From positions 310,001-374,000 of the forward strand of contig NZ_LT899436.1 of NCBI RefSeq assembly GCF_900198195.1: a stretch of 64,000 nucleotides of DNA, read 5' to 3'. Under the pieces are notes generated by a model. The model was not told the DNA's origin, did not search any database, and was given only the letters and a program-made list of their open reading frames with translations. Position 1 is the first letter of the stretch. Each line of letters starts with the position of its first letter. This stretch comes from Tenacibaculum jejuense. GTDB lineage: Bacteria; Bacteroidota; Bacteroidia; Flavobacteriales; Flavobacteriaceae. The translations under genes were made by a program, and so were the position numbers. Positions 62,426-64,000 of this stretch are shown piece by piece.

Positions 62426-62917
62426 TCACACTTTATTAGATTGAGTTTTTTTATATTCTTCTATTATTTCATCATTAGAACGATACGATCCTAATCTTAA
62501 AGAATCAAATTCATCTTTTTCTTCGTGTCTATACACTCCAATTGTTTTTAAACTCTCATTTATAGAGTTTTCTACTAAAATTGCTCCTAATGGAATTTTT
62601 GGGTTTTCAATACCATCAAACGAAATTAAAGGACCAATCATTCTTTCTCCATTAAACCAAACCTCGGATATTTGTGATCCAGGTCCTCCAAAATAATCGG
62701 TTTCTATATATGCGCATTTTCCTTTGAATGATAATTCCTTTAGAATTTTACGTGTTTCTTTTGTCAATTCTTCATATGGTTCAAGTACAGAATCTGAATA
62801 ATTAGTTCCGTATTTATTTTTAAAAGGAATCAAACAATAATTACCAACTAAAATTACATTTAGAAGTTCTCCATCATATTTAAAACTTGTTATTATTCCG
62901 TTATTAGTATGTGCCAT
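62426..62917 (-). CDS. Hypothetical protein, putative immunity protein
   Basis: 163 residues, soluble, with alternating strands and 'CAYIETDYFGGPGSQISEVW' at 69-88 and 'GAILVENSINESLKTIGVYR'. Its size, lack of secretion signal and setting fit the immunity-type genes next to it, but I cannot place it in a family. The motif TTTTGTGTATTGT lies 12 nt upstream of its ATG (62930-62942). Confidence 0.5.
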   Translation of the reverse strand: MAHTNNGIITSFKYDGELLNVILVGNYCLIPFKNKYGTNYSDSVLEPYEELTKETRKILKELSFKGKCAYIETDYFGGPGSQISEVWFNGERMIGPLISFDGIENPKIPLGAILVENSINESLKTIGVYRHEEKDEFDSLRLGSYRSNDEIIEEYKKTQSNKV

Positions 62918-63094
62918 TTGATTTCAATGTTTTGTGTATTGTAATTTGCAATTTTTTAATTGTTAAACTAATTAAAAGTCATCAGCATTTGGTTTTGCGA
63001 GATTTAGTCCAAGGGAGAAATCTGTAAGTTATTAATAGTATATTTTGTTATTGAATATTTTTAACCCAATTTTTATCTGTTAGTTCAATAATTA

Positions 63095-63466
63095 TTACGT
63101 TGAAATTAAATTTTTTACTCTTTTTGAATCGTCAATATGTATATCAAAACCAAAAGCTGAAGGGCATTTCGACGAGTCAATTTTTCTAGATTTTAAAACT
63201 TTACGATTTTCCTTTTCGTTTACGATTCGGTTTACTTTTATTGCATAATATTTTAATGTTAGCCCTATCTTTATTTTACTGCGAAAGGAAGTGGCGTAAA
63301 TATGAGTAGTGTTGTGTCCATGACTTTGTAATTCAGTAATTAAATTAAAAGTATCTTTTCGGGTACTTTCAATATCAAATAACTTTGCTATTATATTTCT
63401 ACTTTCAGTTTCAAGTTCACTTCCGTTTGAGATTTAAGTATTGTCAAGATTAAAACTTATATTCAT
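63095..63466 (-). pseudogene. Gene with an in-frame stop at codon 11
   Basis: From ATG 63466 the frame reads MNISFNLDNT, then TAA (63436-63434), and then continues open for 112 codons (ISNGSELETESRNIIAKLFD..., ending VKNLIST) to TAA at 63097-63095. There is no ATG after the first stop near the N-terminus. The downstream part has the composition of a real protein ('IKIGLTLKYYAIKVNR'). It is most simply a nonsense-mutated gene; an alternative is a missed start (ATT/ATC) after the stop. Family not recognised. The 62918-63094 and 63467-63548 gaps hold nothing else. Confidence 0.6.
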
Positions 63467-63548
63467 TTATAATACTTAATAAGTATTAATAAAATATTAG
63501 ATGTTATTTTGTTTATGATTCAATTGTGTGGTTTTGGTCAGTAGAAAA

Positions 63549-64000
63549 TCAATTTTTATTAATTATAGTTCGAATTGGAAAAGGTATATTGATATTGTTG
63601 TTATCAAATACTTCTTTTATTTTCATAACTGCTTCACTTTTTACTTCTAATGCAGTTAGGTTTTCTTGTGCGTCTACCCAAAACCTTAAAAGAAAGTCTA
63701 TAGAACTATCCCCAAAATCTGTAAAATAGAATTCGATAGATTCTTCAGTACTAGGAGGAAATAATTCTTTAATAGCTTTGACGGAAATTTTTTTTACATT
63801 CTTAAGATCTGATTCATATCCTACTCCACAAGTTATGGTTGTTCTTATCCTTTTCGTAAGTCCATAATTTTTAAATGGTTGGTCTAAAATCAGTTTATTA
63901 GGAACGACCACTATATTATTGTCTGCTTCCTTAATTTTTGTATTACGTAAACCAATTTCAGTTACTCTTCCAGAAAAACCATTAGTCTCAACCCAATCAC
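63549..64000 (-). CDS. MscS-type mechanosensitive channel, N-terminus beyond the window
   Basis: The frame is open to the right edge. The visible part reads 'DWVETNGFSGRVTEIGLRNT' and 'VVVPNKLILDQPFKNYGL', matching the MscS beta domain after the pore helix, followed by the C-terminal alpha/beta domain (to NIPFPIRTI). Members open under membrane tension to release solutes in osmotic downshock. The pore helix and N-terminal helices are outside the window, so subtype is undecided. About 150 residues are visible. Confidence 0.88.
   Translation of the reverse strand, partial: DWVETNGFSGRVTEIGLRNTKIKEADNNIVVVPNKLILDQPFKNYGLTKRIRTTITCGVGYESDLKNVKKISVKAIKELFPPSTEESIEFYFTDFGDSSIDFLLRFWVDAQENLTALEVKSEAVMKIKEVFDNNNINIPFPIRTIINKN

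Noticed and set aside
1..64000. tRNA, rRNA, CRISPR array, insertion sequence or prophage
   Set aside because: Intergenic regions were read for cloverleafs, regular repeats, transposase or integrase motifs and none was recognised; short or divergent RNAs could be missed by eye.

Overview
The window reads as a chromosome segment of a marine-type member of Flavobacteriaceae (Bacteroidota), perhaps near Tenacibaculum or Kordia; the family is well supported, the genus is a guess. Reasons: very AT-rich DNA; promoters of the Bacteroidota type TAnnTTTG; two secreted proteins with type IX secretion (T9SS) C-terminal sorting domains; many lipoproteins with short SC lipoboxes; the order yicC-gmk-nadD-M23 peptidase-GH3; two ECF sigma/anti-sigma pairs; and the flavobacterial repeat TCAGTTCGAG..CTCGA, one copy of which lies inside bioF. 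I recognised no tRNA, rRNA, CRISPR array, insertion sequence or prophage.

Layout. 1-2.7 kb: biotin genes (bioF, a DUF2007 protein, bioD) and the end of a membrane protein. 2.8-12.2 kb: ten tightly packed + strand genes closed by a terminator. None has a signal peptide or a recognisable enzyme domain. At least five are paralogs sharing an N-terminal helix (PLxxMxxxLGxxIAxAQxxLD), a middle signature (LGFxPTFY) and a C-terminal signature (YSAEASSxxxxKLVxxPxP). Partners carry OmpA-like, PASTA, invasin/Ig-like, TPR-like, five-fold repeat and lysine-rich coiled-coil modules. This is the best candidate for an undescribed system. 12.3-15.0 kb: a decayed LRR gene, umuC-umuD, and a HTH/DUF2975 pair. 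15.1-18.3 kb: Lrp regulator, HupE-like protein, dCMP deaminase, CtpA-type protease. 18.3-25.2 kb: secreted nuclease, an ECF sigma / HEAT anti-sigma / two DUF4097 operon, and a beta-helix lipoprotein. 25.6-35.5 kb: conserved housekeeping genes, transporters, hydrolases, AlkB, an alarmone hydrolase-like HD protein and the second sigma/anti-sigma pair.

35.5-45.9 kb: an LRR T9SS protein and companions, a TPR protein, an SDR-like protein lacking the usual Tyr, a 1044-residue sortilin/BNR propeller protein and a penicillin-binding-protein-like serine hydrolase. 45.9-64 kb: an accessory stretch, almost all on the minus strand, of small poorly known genes: two DUF6090 membrane proteins, an ExbD periplasmic domain rebuilt as a lipoprotein, a YARHG lipoprotein, an acyltransferase, a hydrolase without a usable start codon, and, from 59 to 63 kb, what looks like an orphan immunity array (DUF6304-like, SMI1/KNR4, DUF6624-like and others, no toxin gene in view). 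It ends with a gene broken by an in-frame stop and a partial MscS channel.

Three genes (bioF, umuC, lrp-like) have a TAnnTTTG box exactly 5 nt before the ATG, which predicts leaderless mRNAs.
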